A stretch of DNA of 54,244 nt from Planctomycetota bacterium (lineage in GTDB: Bacteria > Planctomycetota > Planctomycetia > JALXBF01). The stretch spans positions 1 through 54,244 of the forward strand of contig JALXBF010000110.1 of the NCBI GenBank assembly GCA_026991575.1, in the 5' to 3' direction. The position numbers were made by a program, and so were the translations under genes. Position 1 is the first letter of the stretch, and each line of letters starts with the position of its first letter. The notes under the pieces are model-generated. The model saw nothing but the letters and a program-made list of their open reading frames with translations. It made no database searches and was not told the DNA's origin. Below are positions 1 through 8,279 of the stretch, piece after piece.

Positions 1-2068
1 CGATGGATGCAATGGCGAAGGTTCGCTTCTGGTCTTCCAGCAACCGGCCCACCAGGTGATAGAGCAGCACGTAATGGCCGGTGACGATCGGGTTGCCACG
101 CAGACGATAGTACTGCTGCGTGTCGCGTAGCGGGTCAACGCTCACCGGCAGTCCTCCCTCAGCATTGGCAAGCAGTGAGCCGTCCTGCCCGCCGGCGCCC
201 TCGCCCGCGCGGGCAGCAGGTCTTGGCGGTTGTTGCAGGTGTCGGCGCGCAATCGCGTACACGGTCTCGATCACGCGCTGCTTCTCCGCGGCCGATGCCC
301 GCTCCCGGGCACGAAGCACGACCCTCATGCGCGCGAGCTCTTCGTTCCAGAACGAGTGCACGAGCTCTGGCTGACGGCTGCGCAGCAGCGACAGCTTCAT
401 GGACAGTGGCATGAGCCGACCGAGGGCACCGAGCAGCCCCTTCCTGGCGGCCGTCCGATCGGCAAAGTCCAGAACATCGACCAGCGAGAGAACTTTTGTG
501 ACTCCGTCCACCGTGCGCAGCTCTTCGGCCATCGCGCGCACGCGGTTGGCCAGCTCGCCGGTCAGCCCCTCGGGGGCGGCAAAGTTGACCTCAAGCACCC
601 CAGTTCCTCCCAGCCGCTCCTCAATGAACCGGGACGCCACGGCAACGGGGGCGCTCTGGCGAAAATTCTTCGTGAAGTCGGTCTCGACGCGCAGATGCAT
701 CCATCCCACCGCCAGAAACAGGAACAACGCGGCGCCGCCTGCCACCACGGCCCACGGGCGTAGCCGAACGAGCTGCAGGATGCGGCCCAGCTCACGAACG
801 ACGCGATCCTCACCGGGCGCCTTCTGCGGGTCCCTACCCAGGCCCGGGAAAAGCGCAATGCCCGGGATGACCAGTGCGGCAGACAGCCAGATGAGCATCG
901 AGCCAGTGGCCATGAGCGTGCCGAAGGTACGCACGGGCGCGATGTCGCAGATGATCAGTGAGGCGAAGCCGACGGCAGTGGTCGCGGCAGTCCAAAACGT
1001 GGGCACACCAACGTCACAAAGCGTGCGCAGCAGTGCCTCGGCCGCCGGCAGATCGGCGCGCAGCTCGCGGAACCGCACCGTCGCGTGCATCACGGTGGCC
1101 ACGCCGATGACGGTGATCATGGCGGTCAGCAGGGAGCTGATCATGGTCAGCGTAATCCCAGAGAGGTAGACGACGGCTTTGGTCCAGACCAGTCCGATAT
1201 GCACGACGATCAGCGGCATGACAATCCAGCGGGGGCTTCGGAAGAGAATGGTCAGGACAATGAGCAGCAGGGTGGTGGTGCCGTAGAGGAACGTGTAGCC
1301 GTCGAGTTCCAGGTAGCGAACGGCTTCGGCCACCAGTACCGGACCGCCGGCGATATGCAGCTGTAGGCCAAGCTCGTCGGCCGTGCGGCGCAGGTGGCGG
1401 TCAAGGGTTTCGACCACGAGCTTGCGCCGTTGTTTGCCTTTCCCGACGTCGGGCTTGAGCACGATAAGCAGCGCGGCCGTTCGCCCGTCAGCTCCGATAA
1501 CGACGTCGCGGTGCAGCTCGGACTCCAGGAGAGCGGCGCGGAGCGTGCGCCAGGTTTCCGCCGTGGTTGCCGGACTCTTGCCCGCAAGCTGCTGTCGAAG
1601 CTGCTCGATGAGGGGAGCTGGGTTGATCGGGTTTAGTGGGTTCGGGCTGGTCGCCAGACAGGTAACGGAGCGCAGCGGGGATTGGGCGGCGATGCCGTGC
1701 CGGGTCATGTACTCGGCGGCCTGCTGAACGGCTCGAACCAGACGAAGCTGGCGGCGAAGGCCTTCTAGGGTGAGTAGCTCGGGGTCTTCGTAGGCGACGA
1801 CGACGAGTTCATCACCGCCAAAGGTCGCCAGCGACGCAAGGTAGTCCTGGAGCAAGCGATCGTTGCGTGAAAAGAGGGTCTCGATCCGTGCGTCGAAGTC
1901 GACCCGGGTAGCCAACGGAATGGTGAGGGCCAAGAGCAACGCAGTCAGTGCAAGGACTGCCAAGCGGTAACGCACCAGGGCAGCGGCCACGGCCCGGATG
2001 GCCCGGTCCGCCAGGCCCCCCTTGCCACCGCCGACTTCGAAACAGCTTCCGGAGTGCTCCGCATCCAT
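1..2068 (-). CDS. MMPL/RND-superfamily exporter, 3' end beyond the window
   Basis: This is an inner-membrane RND-type transporter of the MMPL/HAE3 kind, predicted to move hydrophobic compounds such as lipids or drugs using the proton gradient. The frame is open from an ATG at 2068 to the window edge, about 689 codons, so the C-terminus is missing. A hydrophobic segment lies at about residues 28-45, followed by a periplasmic-type loop, then a block of closely packed hydrophobic helices encoded at about 800-1300. A second periplasmic domain begins after a further hydrophobic helix encoded near 700-760. This half-repeat layout is typical of the superfamily. A purine-rich AGGTG lies about 10 bases before the ATG. 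It is the last gene of a leftward run and lies downstream of rpsT. The substrate cannot be read from the sequence. Confidence 0.85.
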   Translation of the reverse strand, partial: MDAEHSGSCFEVGGGKGGLADRAIRAVAAALVRYRLAVLALTALLLALTIPLATRVDFDARIETLFSRNDRLLQDYLASLATFGGDELVVVAYEDPELLTLEGLRRQLRLVRAVQQAAEYMTRHGIAAQSPLRSVTCLATSPNPLNPINPAPLIEQLRQQLAGKSPATTAETWRTLRAALLESELHRDVVIGADGRTAALLIVLKPDVGKGKQRRKLVVETLDRHLRRTADELGLQLHIAGGPVLVAEAVRYLELDGYTFLYGTTTLLLIVLTILFRSPRWIVMPLIVVHIGLVWTKAVVYLSGITLTMISSLLTAMITVIGVATVMHATVRFRELRADLPAAEALLRTLCDVGVPTFWTAATTAVGFASLIICDIAPVRTFGTLMATGSMLIWLSAALVIPGIALFPGLGRDPQKAPGEDRVVRELGRILQLVRLRPWAVVAGGAALFLFLAVGWMHLRVETDFTKNFRQSAPVAVASRFIEERLGGTGVLEVNFAAPEGLTGELANRVRAMAEELRTVDGVTKVLSLVDVLDFADRTAARKGLLGALGRLMPLSMKLSLLRSRQPELVHSFWNEELARMRVVLRARERASAAEKQRVIETVYAIARRHLQQPPRPAARAGEGAGGQDGSLLANAEGGLPVSVDPLRDTQQYYRLRGNPIVTGHYVLLYHLVGRLLEDQKRTFAIASI

Positions 2069-2539
2069 CGCCCACGGCACCTGACCATGGCCCTCACCCA
2101 CCCTGCACCAACCTATCCTAGGCCACCACACCCCGCAAGACAGCCCCGACCAAGGGGCCGATCCGACGGCTCCTCGCCCGGATCGAAGCCCCGCTGACGG
2201 TGCGGCCTCGTGGCCGCGTTTGGCTGGTCGCGGACTGCTGCGGCCGTAGCTGGTGGCCGGCTTGCTTGAATGGCTTCTGTCCCAAGGGCGGATCGCAGGC
2301 CCTGTGCCTCAAAGTCATTCGTCAGAGCGCAGTGCCGGCGAGCGGCTCCTCCAGGCATGCTCGCGAGCTACCCTCCGCGGATCACGCCCGATGTTCGCGT
2401 ATCGGACCAAAGGGGCCTATCCGCTCCCGTGCACCGCGCAGACCAATACCCGGACATGCCAGCGATGAGCCGAGGTCGCGGCAGGCCCTGTGATTTGCCG
2501 GTGCAATTGGGGAACAAGGAGCCTGGGGCGAGGCTGCGA
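2069..2539. other. Intergenic region between rpsT and the RND exporter
   Basis: I find no convincing gene in these 471 bases. The open frames on both strands are short, low in complexity and lack a recognisable product. Two small dyads are visible. One is a 5-bp stem with a 6-base loop at 2520-2535, just after the rpsT stop, which could weakly help end that transcript. The other is a 6-bp GC stem with a TCGT loop at 2202-2217. Neither has a following T-run. The stretch probably also holds the exporter promoter, but no clear -35/-10 pair stands out. Confidence 0.4.
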
Positions 2540-2830
2540 TTAGACGCTGGAACCGGCGGCGAGCTCTTTCTCCAGCGCGGCTAGTCGCACGCTCAGGCGA
2601 CGCTTCAGGCGGTTGCCCTTGTTCGGGTGAATGATGCGACGAGCAGACGCCTTGTCGATCTTCTTGACCGCGATCCGGTAAAAATGCCGCGCTCCGTCCA
2701 GATCCTTCTGCTCTACGGCTGCCAGTACCTTCTTCATGAACGTCTTGATCGTGTGCTTCACAGACCGATTGCGCAGGTAGCGTTTCTTGTTTTGACGCAG
2801 CCGTTTCTTGGCCGAGCGCGTGTGCGGCAT
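2540..2830 (-). CDS. rpsT: 30S ribosomal protein S20
   Basis: This is S20, a primary 16S rRNA-binding protein of the small ribosomal subunit. The 96-residue product opens with the family hallmark MPHTRSAKKRLRQ and is strongly basic. It has the expected helical-hairpin pattern and the KGNRLKRRLS segment near residues 70-79. The length is normal for bacterial S20 (about 85-100). The gene stands alone on the minus strand, with gaps of about 470-510 bases on both sides, which suggests its own promoter. A TTGACT hexamer read on the minus strand at 2922-2917, about 90 bases upstream, could be its -35 box, but the matching -10 is poor. Confidence 0.96.
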   Translation of the reverse strand: MPHTRSAKKRLRQNKKRYLRNRSVKHTIKTFMKKVLAAVEQKDLDGARHFYRIAVKKIDKASARRIIHPNKGNRLKRRLSVRLAALEKELAAGSSV

Positions 2831-3340
2831 CGCGTCCTCTCGTGACGTTCCGTTTCGTAGCCGTCGTCAAACCTATTGCGGGAAGGTCCCTTAATCCTTT
2901 TTGGCCACCGACCGAAAGTCAAGCTCGGCCGGCAGCCACTAGGTCGGTGGGGCTGCAAACCGTGCGGCCAACCGCCGTCTTGCGCTTCGCCTCCTCAGCA
3001 CGTCTGCTTGTCCCACCGCCGGAACAGCCGAGCCAACCTGTGTCCGTGCCCGCCTCGGCCTTGGCAATCACCCGCCCATCCCGCAGGACTGCGCGACCGC
3101 GCGCGATCGTCCCCGACCGCGCCTCGTTGCCCGGGCAAGGGTGGGATCCGGACTCAGGGGAAGCCTTGCTTCTGACCAGGAGCGGTGGACATGGGCAGTT
3201 GGAGGAATCAGACCGACTTGGTGAACCAAACGACGCGCCGACACACCAGTCCCGTCGGAGACCGCTCTGCCGCCAGTCTCACTCCGGCCCCCTCACCATC
3301 ATCGATAGCCTAGACAGCCGGTCCCCAGCCCCCGCGTGCG
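2831..3340. other. Intergenic region upstream of rpsT
   Basis: These 510 bases lie between the stop of the 94-residue unknown gene and the start of rpsT. I see no gene I can support. A plus-strand open frame crosses the region, but it continues antisense through the neighbouring gene and is Arg/Pro/Ser-rich, as expected of a GC-rich shadow. On the minus strand a possible -35 (TTGACT, 2922-2917) with an AT-richer patch at 2891-2902 may mark the rpsT promoter. A short dyad (TTGGT/ACCAA, 3218-3229) has no evident role. Confidence 0.35.
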
Positions 3341-3625
3341 TTACCACTCGAACGCCTCCCCACCGCGAAACTGCTCGATCAGCCGGTCGAACCGGCTCTC
3401 GTAGATTCGCTCGTAGACATCCACCCGTTCCGGGCAAAACCGCTCAACCTCCTCTCGCAGATTTGCCCGCTCAATCTGGATGTCCACCAGCGGATAGTCC
3501 GTCGAAACGATGAGCACGCATAGCCGCTGGACCTTCATCAGGAACCGCCTCAGCCACGCCTCGAGGTCCAGCTCCTCCTCTCCCTCCGACTCCCACAGCT
3601 CAGGACCGAAGTCAGCACACGACAT
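3341..3625 (-). CDS. Small conserved-looking hypothetical protein (94 aa)
   Basis: I do not recognise this protein. It is acidic at its N-terminus (a Glu-rich stretch at residues 12-19). A central hydrophobic strand-like segment (LCVLIVST, about residues 35-42) precedes a charged, helix-prone half rich in Glu and Arg, ending with Phe-Glu-Trp. There is no signal peptide, Cys pair or membrane helix. Support for a real gene is a well-placed GGAG about 8 bases before the ATG, non-repetitive composition, and a position 77 bases after pyrK in the same direction, which fits the tail of that operon. The function is unknown. Confidence 0.55.
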   Translation of the reverse strand: MSCADFGPELWESEGEEELDLEAWLRRFLMKVQRLCVLIVSTDYPLVDIQIERANLREEVERFCPERVDVYERIYESRFDRLIEQFRGGEAFEW

Positions 3626-3702
3626 GGCAATGCTCCAGAGTGGGCTTCGTTCATCTCCATTCTAATCTACGTTGTCTGGCCCCGCCGCTCGATGACTGCC
3701 CG

Positions 3703-4557
3703 CTAAAACACGACCTCCGAAGCGTCAAAGACCGGTCCATCCAGGCAACAGCGGCGGTAATCGACGGCACCTCCCAGGCGCACGGGCACAGCGCAGCTGA
3801 AGCAAGCCCCGAAGCCGCATGCCATGGGCACTTCCAGCGACAGGTAGCATGGCACCCCGCGGCGCCCGCAGAGTTGTTGCAGTGCCCTGAGCATCGGCTC
3901 CGGACCACACCCGACGACGACCCAGTTTCCCGGGCGGTCCAGCCACTCGGCCGCCGCCTCCGTGACCAAGCCCCGCCTGCCGGCCGAGCCGTCGTCGGTG
4001 CAGAGCACCACTTCGATGGGCAGCCTACTGAAATCATCGACACAAGCCAGCAGGTCGCTGGAGCGCGCGCCGTAGCAGAGAACGACTGCCTCCGCCAGCT
4101 CGGTCCGCTGCTCTGCCCCGTAGTGCCGCACGCCGGTGCGTTCGGCTGCGAACGCGTAGAACGGCGTCTGACCGATGCCGCCGGCCACAAGGAGCAGATG
4201 ACGCGCCGGCGGTATGGCATCGAAGCCGTTGCCCAGCGGCCCCCAGACCACGGCAGTTTCGCCCGGCCGAAGTTCGGTCAGCAGTCGGGTTTGCTTGCCG
4301 ACGACCAGGTACACAATCTCGACGCCAATGGCGTCTCCGGTCGAACCGAGGCGTACGACGTCGTACAGGGCATACGGCCGTGCCAGGAGCGGGTCCGAGC
4401 GGCCGTTGGCCAGGCGGAGCATGAGGAACTGGCCCGGCCGGATCCGATCCGCCAGCCTCGGGGCCTGCAGCGCCATGCGCCACGTGTCCCGGGCCACGGG
4501 CCTGTTCCACAACACGGTGGCTTCTTCCACCGACCACGCTTGCATGCGGCGTCCCAC
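3703..4557 (-). CDS. pyrK: Dihydroorotate dehydrogenase electron-transfer subunit
   Basis: PyrK is the FAD/[2Fe-2S] subunit that passes electrons from class 1B dihydroorotate dehydrogenase (PyrD) to NAD+ in pyrimidine synthesis. Visible marks are the flavin-binding RPYALYD segment (about residues 60-66), the nucleotide-binding LLLVAGGIGQTP segment (121-132) and the C-terminal iron-sulfur cysteines C247, C252, C255 and C270 in the ACGFGACFSC...C arrangement. The 284-residue length is typical. Translation may start at the GTG at 4557, three bases after the upstream stop, or at an ATG at 4545 that has a GGGA about 9 bases before it. It directly follows the pseudouridine synthase gene. No pyrD is in the window, so its partner must lie elsewhere. 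Confidence 0.88.
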   Translation of the reverse strand: MGRRMQAWSVEEATVLWNRPVARDTWRMALQAPRLADRIRPGQFLMLRLANGRSDPLLARPYALYDVVRLGSTGDAIGVEIVYLVVGKQTRLLTELRPGETAVVWGPLGNGFDAIPPARHLLLVAGGIGQTPFYAFAAERTGVRHYGAEQRTELAEAVVLCYGARSSDLLACVDDFSRLPIEVVLCTDDGSAGRRGLVTEAAAEWLDRPGNWVVVGCGPEPMLRALQQLCGRRGVPCYLSLEVPMACGFGACFSCAVPVRLGGAVDYRRCCLDGPVFDASEVVF

Positions 4558-4560
4558 AGC

Positions 4561-5337
4561 TTATCGTCCGGCCCAAGCTTTCGCTCGCCGGCCACGGTCG
4601 CCGCCGCGGGGCTTGCCCGTGGCGGCTGCCTGACGCAAAGCCTGCAGTTCGTCCGGTCGCAGCGGCCGGAACTGCCCGGGTTTCAGCAACGGGTCGGAAA
4701 CAGGACCGATCTTGGTTCGCTTCAGTTTCATGACCTTGTGCCCAAGCCGGGCGAGCATCCGGCGGATCTGCCGGTTATGTCCTTGGGACAGTACGATCTC
4801 CAGCCACCGGCTCTTGCCCTGCCGCTTCAGCCGGCGGACTCGGTCTGCCCGCACTCGACCGTCACTGAGCCAGATGCCCTTGGTCAACTTCTTGAGGTCC
4901 TCGTCGCTCGGCTCACCGGCCACCTGCACCACATACGTCTTCGGCACGCCGTGCCGTGGATGGGTCAAGAGGTTGGCCAGCTCGCCGTCGTTGGTCACGA
5001 TCATCAATCCTTCGCTTGCCCGATCCAGTCTTCCCACCGGGTAGACGCGCTGGGCGACGCGGGCAAAGAAGTCGATCACACGCAGCCGCCCGGACGGGTC
5101 GTAGTTCGTGCACAGCACCCCCTTGGGCTTGTAGAAGAGGAAATACACAAGCTTCTCGGGCCGCACACGCTCGCCATCGACGCGGATCTCTTGCTTCTCC
5201 GGGTCGGCTTTCGCGCCCAGCTGGCGCACAACCTGATCGTCGACCGTGACACGGCCCTGAAGAATCAGCTCCTCACATTCCCTTCTTGACCCCAGTCCTG
5301 CGCGGGCCAGGATCTTCTGCAACCGTTCCAGTGCCAT
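4561..5337 (-). CDS. rluB: 23S rRNA pseudouridine synthase, RsuA/RluB family
   Basis: This is a cytoplasmic enzyme that isomerises a specific uridine of rRNA to pseudouridine. An N-terminal S4 RNA-binding domain (about residues 3-60, opening with RLQKILARAG) is followed by the catalytic domain. The active-site motif GRLDRASEGL lies at residues 102-111, with the catalytic Asp at 105. The later GHNRQIRRML motif is also present. The basic C-terminal tail is common in RluB. RluB (23S U2605) is the likeliest member, although RsuA-type proteins share these motifs. A GAGGG lies about 8 bases before the ATG. The start sits 65 bases inside the end of the upstream membrane glycosyltransferase gene, and pyrK begins only 3 bases after its stop, so the three are probably co-transcribed. 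Confidence 0.88.
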   Translation of the reverse strand: MALERLQKILARAGLGSRRECEELILQGRVTVDDQVVRQLGAKADPEKQEIRVDGERVRPEKLVYFLFYKPKGVLCTNYDPSGRLRVIDFFARVAQRVYPVGRLDRASEGLMIVTNDGELANLLTHPRHGVPKTYVVQVAGEPSDEDLKKLTKGIWLSDGRVRADRVRRLKRQGKSRWLEIVLSQGHNRQIRRMLARLGHKVMKLKRTKIGPVSDPLLKPGQFRPLRPDELQALRQAAATGKPRGGDRGRRAKAWAGR

Positions 5338-6628
5338 GGTGTTTTCCCTCGTAAGTGTCCTTTTGCGCAGCCCCGAGCCCGACAGGTCGTAATCCCGGGC
5401 AGCAGCCAGCCGCCAGCACGGCCAGCGCCGGAATCAGCGGGCTGCGCATCCTCATATCACACCAATACAGGACATGCACACCCGTAATCGTAGCAGCCAA
5501 TAGAGCCGCGGCGAGAAGCCAGCGTCGAACATGGCGGGCACCCGTCCGCGACAGCCTGACAGTGCCAACGGCGACCGCGACGTAGAGCGCGACGTACCAG
5601 ATCCCGCAGGCGACCCTGGCCGCGACCGCGTACCGATCACTTGGCATCGGTTTCCACAAGGCCCACAGCCGCTGGAACACGGCGCGGAGGAAGCCCCGTG
5701 AGTCGCTGAGGATCGTCTCAAACGCTCGGCTGTAGCAGTAACGGTCGTAGTAGACCTCGCGCTCCAGCCGGCTCCGGGGCTGGTGCCGCCGCTGCTGGAG
5801 CCAACCGACAAACTGCTGCCGCAGCTGCCGTTGCCAGCTGCGGAGCTCTTCGTCGCGGTAGTATGCATTCACCCCACACTTCTGTAGGATGCTATACCAT
5901 TGCGGATTGTTCCCCAACAGCGCCGTGTAGCCGCCGTGAGTCGTAAGGGGTACGAAGTGGCCGCTGAGCCGGGCGTTGCGCAGCGTCCACGGGCTCAACA
6001 CCGAGGCCATCCCGAAGAGAACCAGCCCCACGGCCCGTCCTCGCCGCGAAGCCGGCTCGGTAAACGCGTACCAGCCGCTGGCCACCGCGAGTCCCGCCCC
6101 CAGCTCGGGCCGGCACAGTGCTGCCACGCCCGCCGCGGCACCGGCCACTGCTGGCATCGCGCCTTTGCCGCCGGCAAGCGCAAGCCAGGCCATCGCCAGG
6201 CTCGCCAATGCGGTGGCCGCCGTTTCACTCATCGCCTTCCCTGACCAGTACAGCAGCAACGGATCTAAGGCAACGACCGTCCCCGTCAGCCAGGCCGCTC
6301 GAGGGCATGCGGTCAGGCGGCCCGACAGGGCTGCAGCGGCGCCGGCGGCTACGGCCCCGAGTATCGCATGGAGCACGGCAGCGCCAAGCCAGCGGTACGG
6401 GCCGAATGCCCAGCACGGCGCTAGCAAGGCTGGGTACAGTGGTGGCCGGAACGCACTGCCGCCGTAGGAGGCTTGGAACCAGAGCTGACGAGCATATCGC
6501 CAATACGCGTCCGGGTCGTCCAGAAGCGCTTCAGGCTCGTGCAAGGCCACCGACAGTCGCAGTCCCGCAGCAATCAAGGCAGTGACGACGACGGCCGTCA
6601 TCGGCACGCGGCCAGCCCCGTGGTTCAC
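5273..6628 (-). CDS. Membrane glycosyltransferase, ArnT/GT39-like
   Basis: This is a multi-pass membrane protein (451 aa) resembling the PMT/ArnT/GT39 family, which transfers sugars from polyprenyl-phosphate donors at the outer face of the inner membrane. A first membrane helix (about residues 9-28) leads into a loop with DDPDAYWRYA near residues 37-46. That is where this fold carries its acidic catalytic residue and an aromatic pattern. About eight to ten hydrophobic segments follow, with a large soluble loop at about 245-320. The acceptor is unknown; glycan or lipid A decoration is plausible. The listed start is GTG; an in-frame ATG at 6601 is an alternative. The last 65 bases overlap the rluB start, and the gene begins 61 bases after the TPR gene. 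Confidence 0.7.
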   Translation of the reverse strand: MNHGAGRVPMTAVVVTALIAAGLRLSVALHEPEALLDDPDAYWRYARQLWFQASYGGSAFRPPLYPALLAPCWAFGPYRWLGAAVLHAILGAVAAGAAAALSGRLTACPRAAWLTGTVVALDPLLLYWSGKAMSETAATALASLAMAWLALAGGKGAMPAVAGAAAGVAALCRPELGAGLAVASGWYAFTEPASRRGRAVGLVLFGMASVLSPWTLRNARLSGHFVPLTTHGGYTALLGNNPQWYSILQKCGVNAYYRDEELRSWQRQLRQQFVGWLQQRRHQPRSRLEREVYYDRYCYSRAFETILSDSRGFLRAVFQRLWALWKPMPSDRYAVAARVACGIWYVALYVAVAVGTVRLSRTGARHVRRWLLAAALLAATITGVHVLYWCDMRMRSPLIPALAVLAAGCCPGLRPVGLGAAQKDTYEGKHHGTGTVAEDPGPRRTGVKKGM

Positions 6629-6689
6629 CCGATTCGCCGTGGCCGTGTTGGGCTCAGCGGGTACAGCGCTCGTCAGGTTGGCCCTCCGG

Positions 6690-8075
6690 CTAGTTGGTCA
6701 GTTGCTCGAGTCGCCTGGCTACGTCGCGATAGCCGTAGTCCATAGCGGCGGTCTCCTCGTAATGGGTCTGCGCCTGCTGCAGCTCGCCCAACTCCTCGTA
6801 CGTCCGCCCCAGCAGGTAGTGCACCTCTTTGAGCTGGTCGGTGTGCGGGTTGGCCGCAGCCTTCAACAACTCCAGTGCTTCGCGGTAGTGCCGTTCGGCC
6901 AGGCGGTAAATTCTCTTGGCAAAGAAGCAATGACCCAGCCACATGAGGGCTCGGAACCGCTGGCGCGGATCGTTGCGTGCGCGCTGAAGCTCACTGATGG
7001 CCTGGTCGTACAGCCCAGCGCGCGCCAGCCGGATCCCGAACTCGCAGCGGAGCCGGGCATCGGTTGGCTGGCGTTCGACGCGGCGACGGTACTCGCGGAG
7101 CTCGTACTCGTTCAGTCGTCGCTCGGCGACTTTGAGCCGTTCGCGCAGGGCCGGGTCGTCGGGCGTGCGTTCCAGTGCCGAGCGAGCAGCCTCAACGTCG
7201 TAGCGGAGCCGATCCAGCTCGATCTCGGCCAGTTCCGTCTGCGCGTCCGGGTGCCCGCCCGTCGCGTGCAATGCCCGCTGCATGAGCTTGCTCGCCTCGT
7301 CCCAGCGGCGTCGCGCGCGCAGCAGCCGCGACAGCTCAATGTGCGCAGCCAGGTCGGCAGGATCCGCTTCGACACGCTGTTTCAGCTCCTCAAGGCGCTG
7401 CTCCGGCCGCGTCCGTGTCGCATCGGCGTGCGGGTGACTCTGCGCCAGTTGCGTGATGGCCTCGTGCGCTTGATCCGCCTCTTCATATTTGCCCCTTTCG
7501 ATCGTTTCCGCTGCCGCCAGGTCTTTGATCCGCGCACCGGCCTCCTTGTCTTCCGGGCAGGCCTTCTGCACGCGCTGCCAGCAGGCAATGGCCCGAGAGT
7601 ACTCGCCTCGCTTCTCGTAGAGTACGGCCAGCAGCCGGTTCGCAGCGACATCGTCCGGATCCGTCTGGACCGCGATCTCGGCGGTCCAGACCGCCGCGTC
7701 CAGATGCCCCATACGGTCCAGGATCTCGGCCTGCTGAACCAGGACGCCGACGTCCCAGGGGTTACTGGTCAGGATGTCCTCACACGCTTCGAGTGCCTTG
7801 GCCAGGTCACCGCGTGCCAGGTGCGTCCGTAGCCGGGCGCGTGCGCCGAGTGTGGCAACGGCCTTGAGTCGCCCGGGGGGTTTGTTCCCGTAGCGCTGTC
7901 GCTGGGTAGCTCGCAGCGCACGGCGGTAGATGAGCGAGTCGGGGCAGGCGCTGCATGCTTCGCGCAGCAGCTGGATTGCGTACTCGAAGTTTCCCTTCCT
8001 TGCAGCCTCCAGCCCGTGGACGTAGAATCGCTGAGCTTTGTCGCGCGTTGTCTCACTGCCGCCTGCCGACGCCAT
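6690..8075 (-). CDS. Tetratricopeptide-repeat protein
   Basis: This 461-residue protein is made largely of TPR-like helix pairs. Clear units are near residues 13-45, 85-155 and 330-455, with the typical A/G...Y/F...A spacing. A more charged coiled-coil-prone stretch (about 200-330) sits between them. There is no signal peptide or membrane helix, so a cytoplasmic scaffold or assembly role is likely. TPRs bind other proteins and do not indicate a reaction. The ATG at 8075 has an AGGG about 7 bases upstream. It is divergent from thrC and heads the leftward run that continues with the membrane glycosyltransferase. Confidence 0.8.
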   Translation of the reverse strand: MASAGGSETTRDKAQRFYVHGLEAARKGNFEYAIQLLREACSACPDSLIYRRALRATQRQRYGNKPPGRLKAVATLGARARLRTHLARGDLAKALEACEDILTSNPWDVGVLVQQAEILDRMGHLDAAVWTAEIAVQTDPDDVAANRLLAVLYEKRGEYSRAIACWQRVQKACPEDKEAGARIKDLAAAETIERGKYEEADQAHEAITQLAQSHPHADATRTRPEQRLEELKQRVEADPADLAAHIELSRLLRARRRWDEASKLMQRALHATGGHPDAQTELAEIELDRLRYDVEAARSALERTPDDPALRERLKVAERRLNEYELREYRRRVERQPTDARLRCEFGIRLARAGLYDQAISELQRARNDPRQRFRALMWLGHCFFAKRIYRLAERHYREALELLKAAANPHTDQLKEVHYLLGRTYEELGELQQAQTHYEETAAMDYGYRDVARRLEQLTN

Positions 8076-8279
8076 AAGCTACCCTGGAACGAACGGTCCG
8101 TACTGTATCCATGGTACCCTGTGCCCGGGCCCTTGCAGGAGCGCGCTCTGCCGGAAAAGCTTGGACACCGGCCGCAGAGTGGCTGATGCACAGCCCGGGC
8201 ACGAGCTGCCCGAGAAGCTTACTGCACCGCATGGACGCAGCAATCGGTCCGAGCGCACCGAGCCGGAGTGCCACAGGCG

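Noticed and set aside
2842-3513. Plus-strand open frame covering the gap upstream of rpsT
   Set aside because: Low-complexity Arg/Pro/Ser composition, no ribosome site, and it runs antisense into the 94-residue gene.
3640-5289. Long plus-strand open frame (549 codons)
   Set aside because: It lies antisense to pyrK and the RluB gene, both with clear motifs; composition is His/Pro/Gln-rich as in GC-rich shadow frames.
6582-7832. Plus-strand open frame of 416 codons
   Set aside because: Antisense to the TPR protein, whose repeat pattern is convincing.
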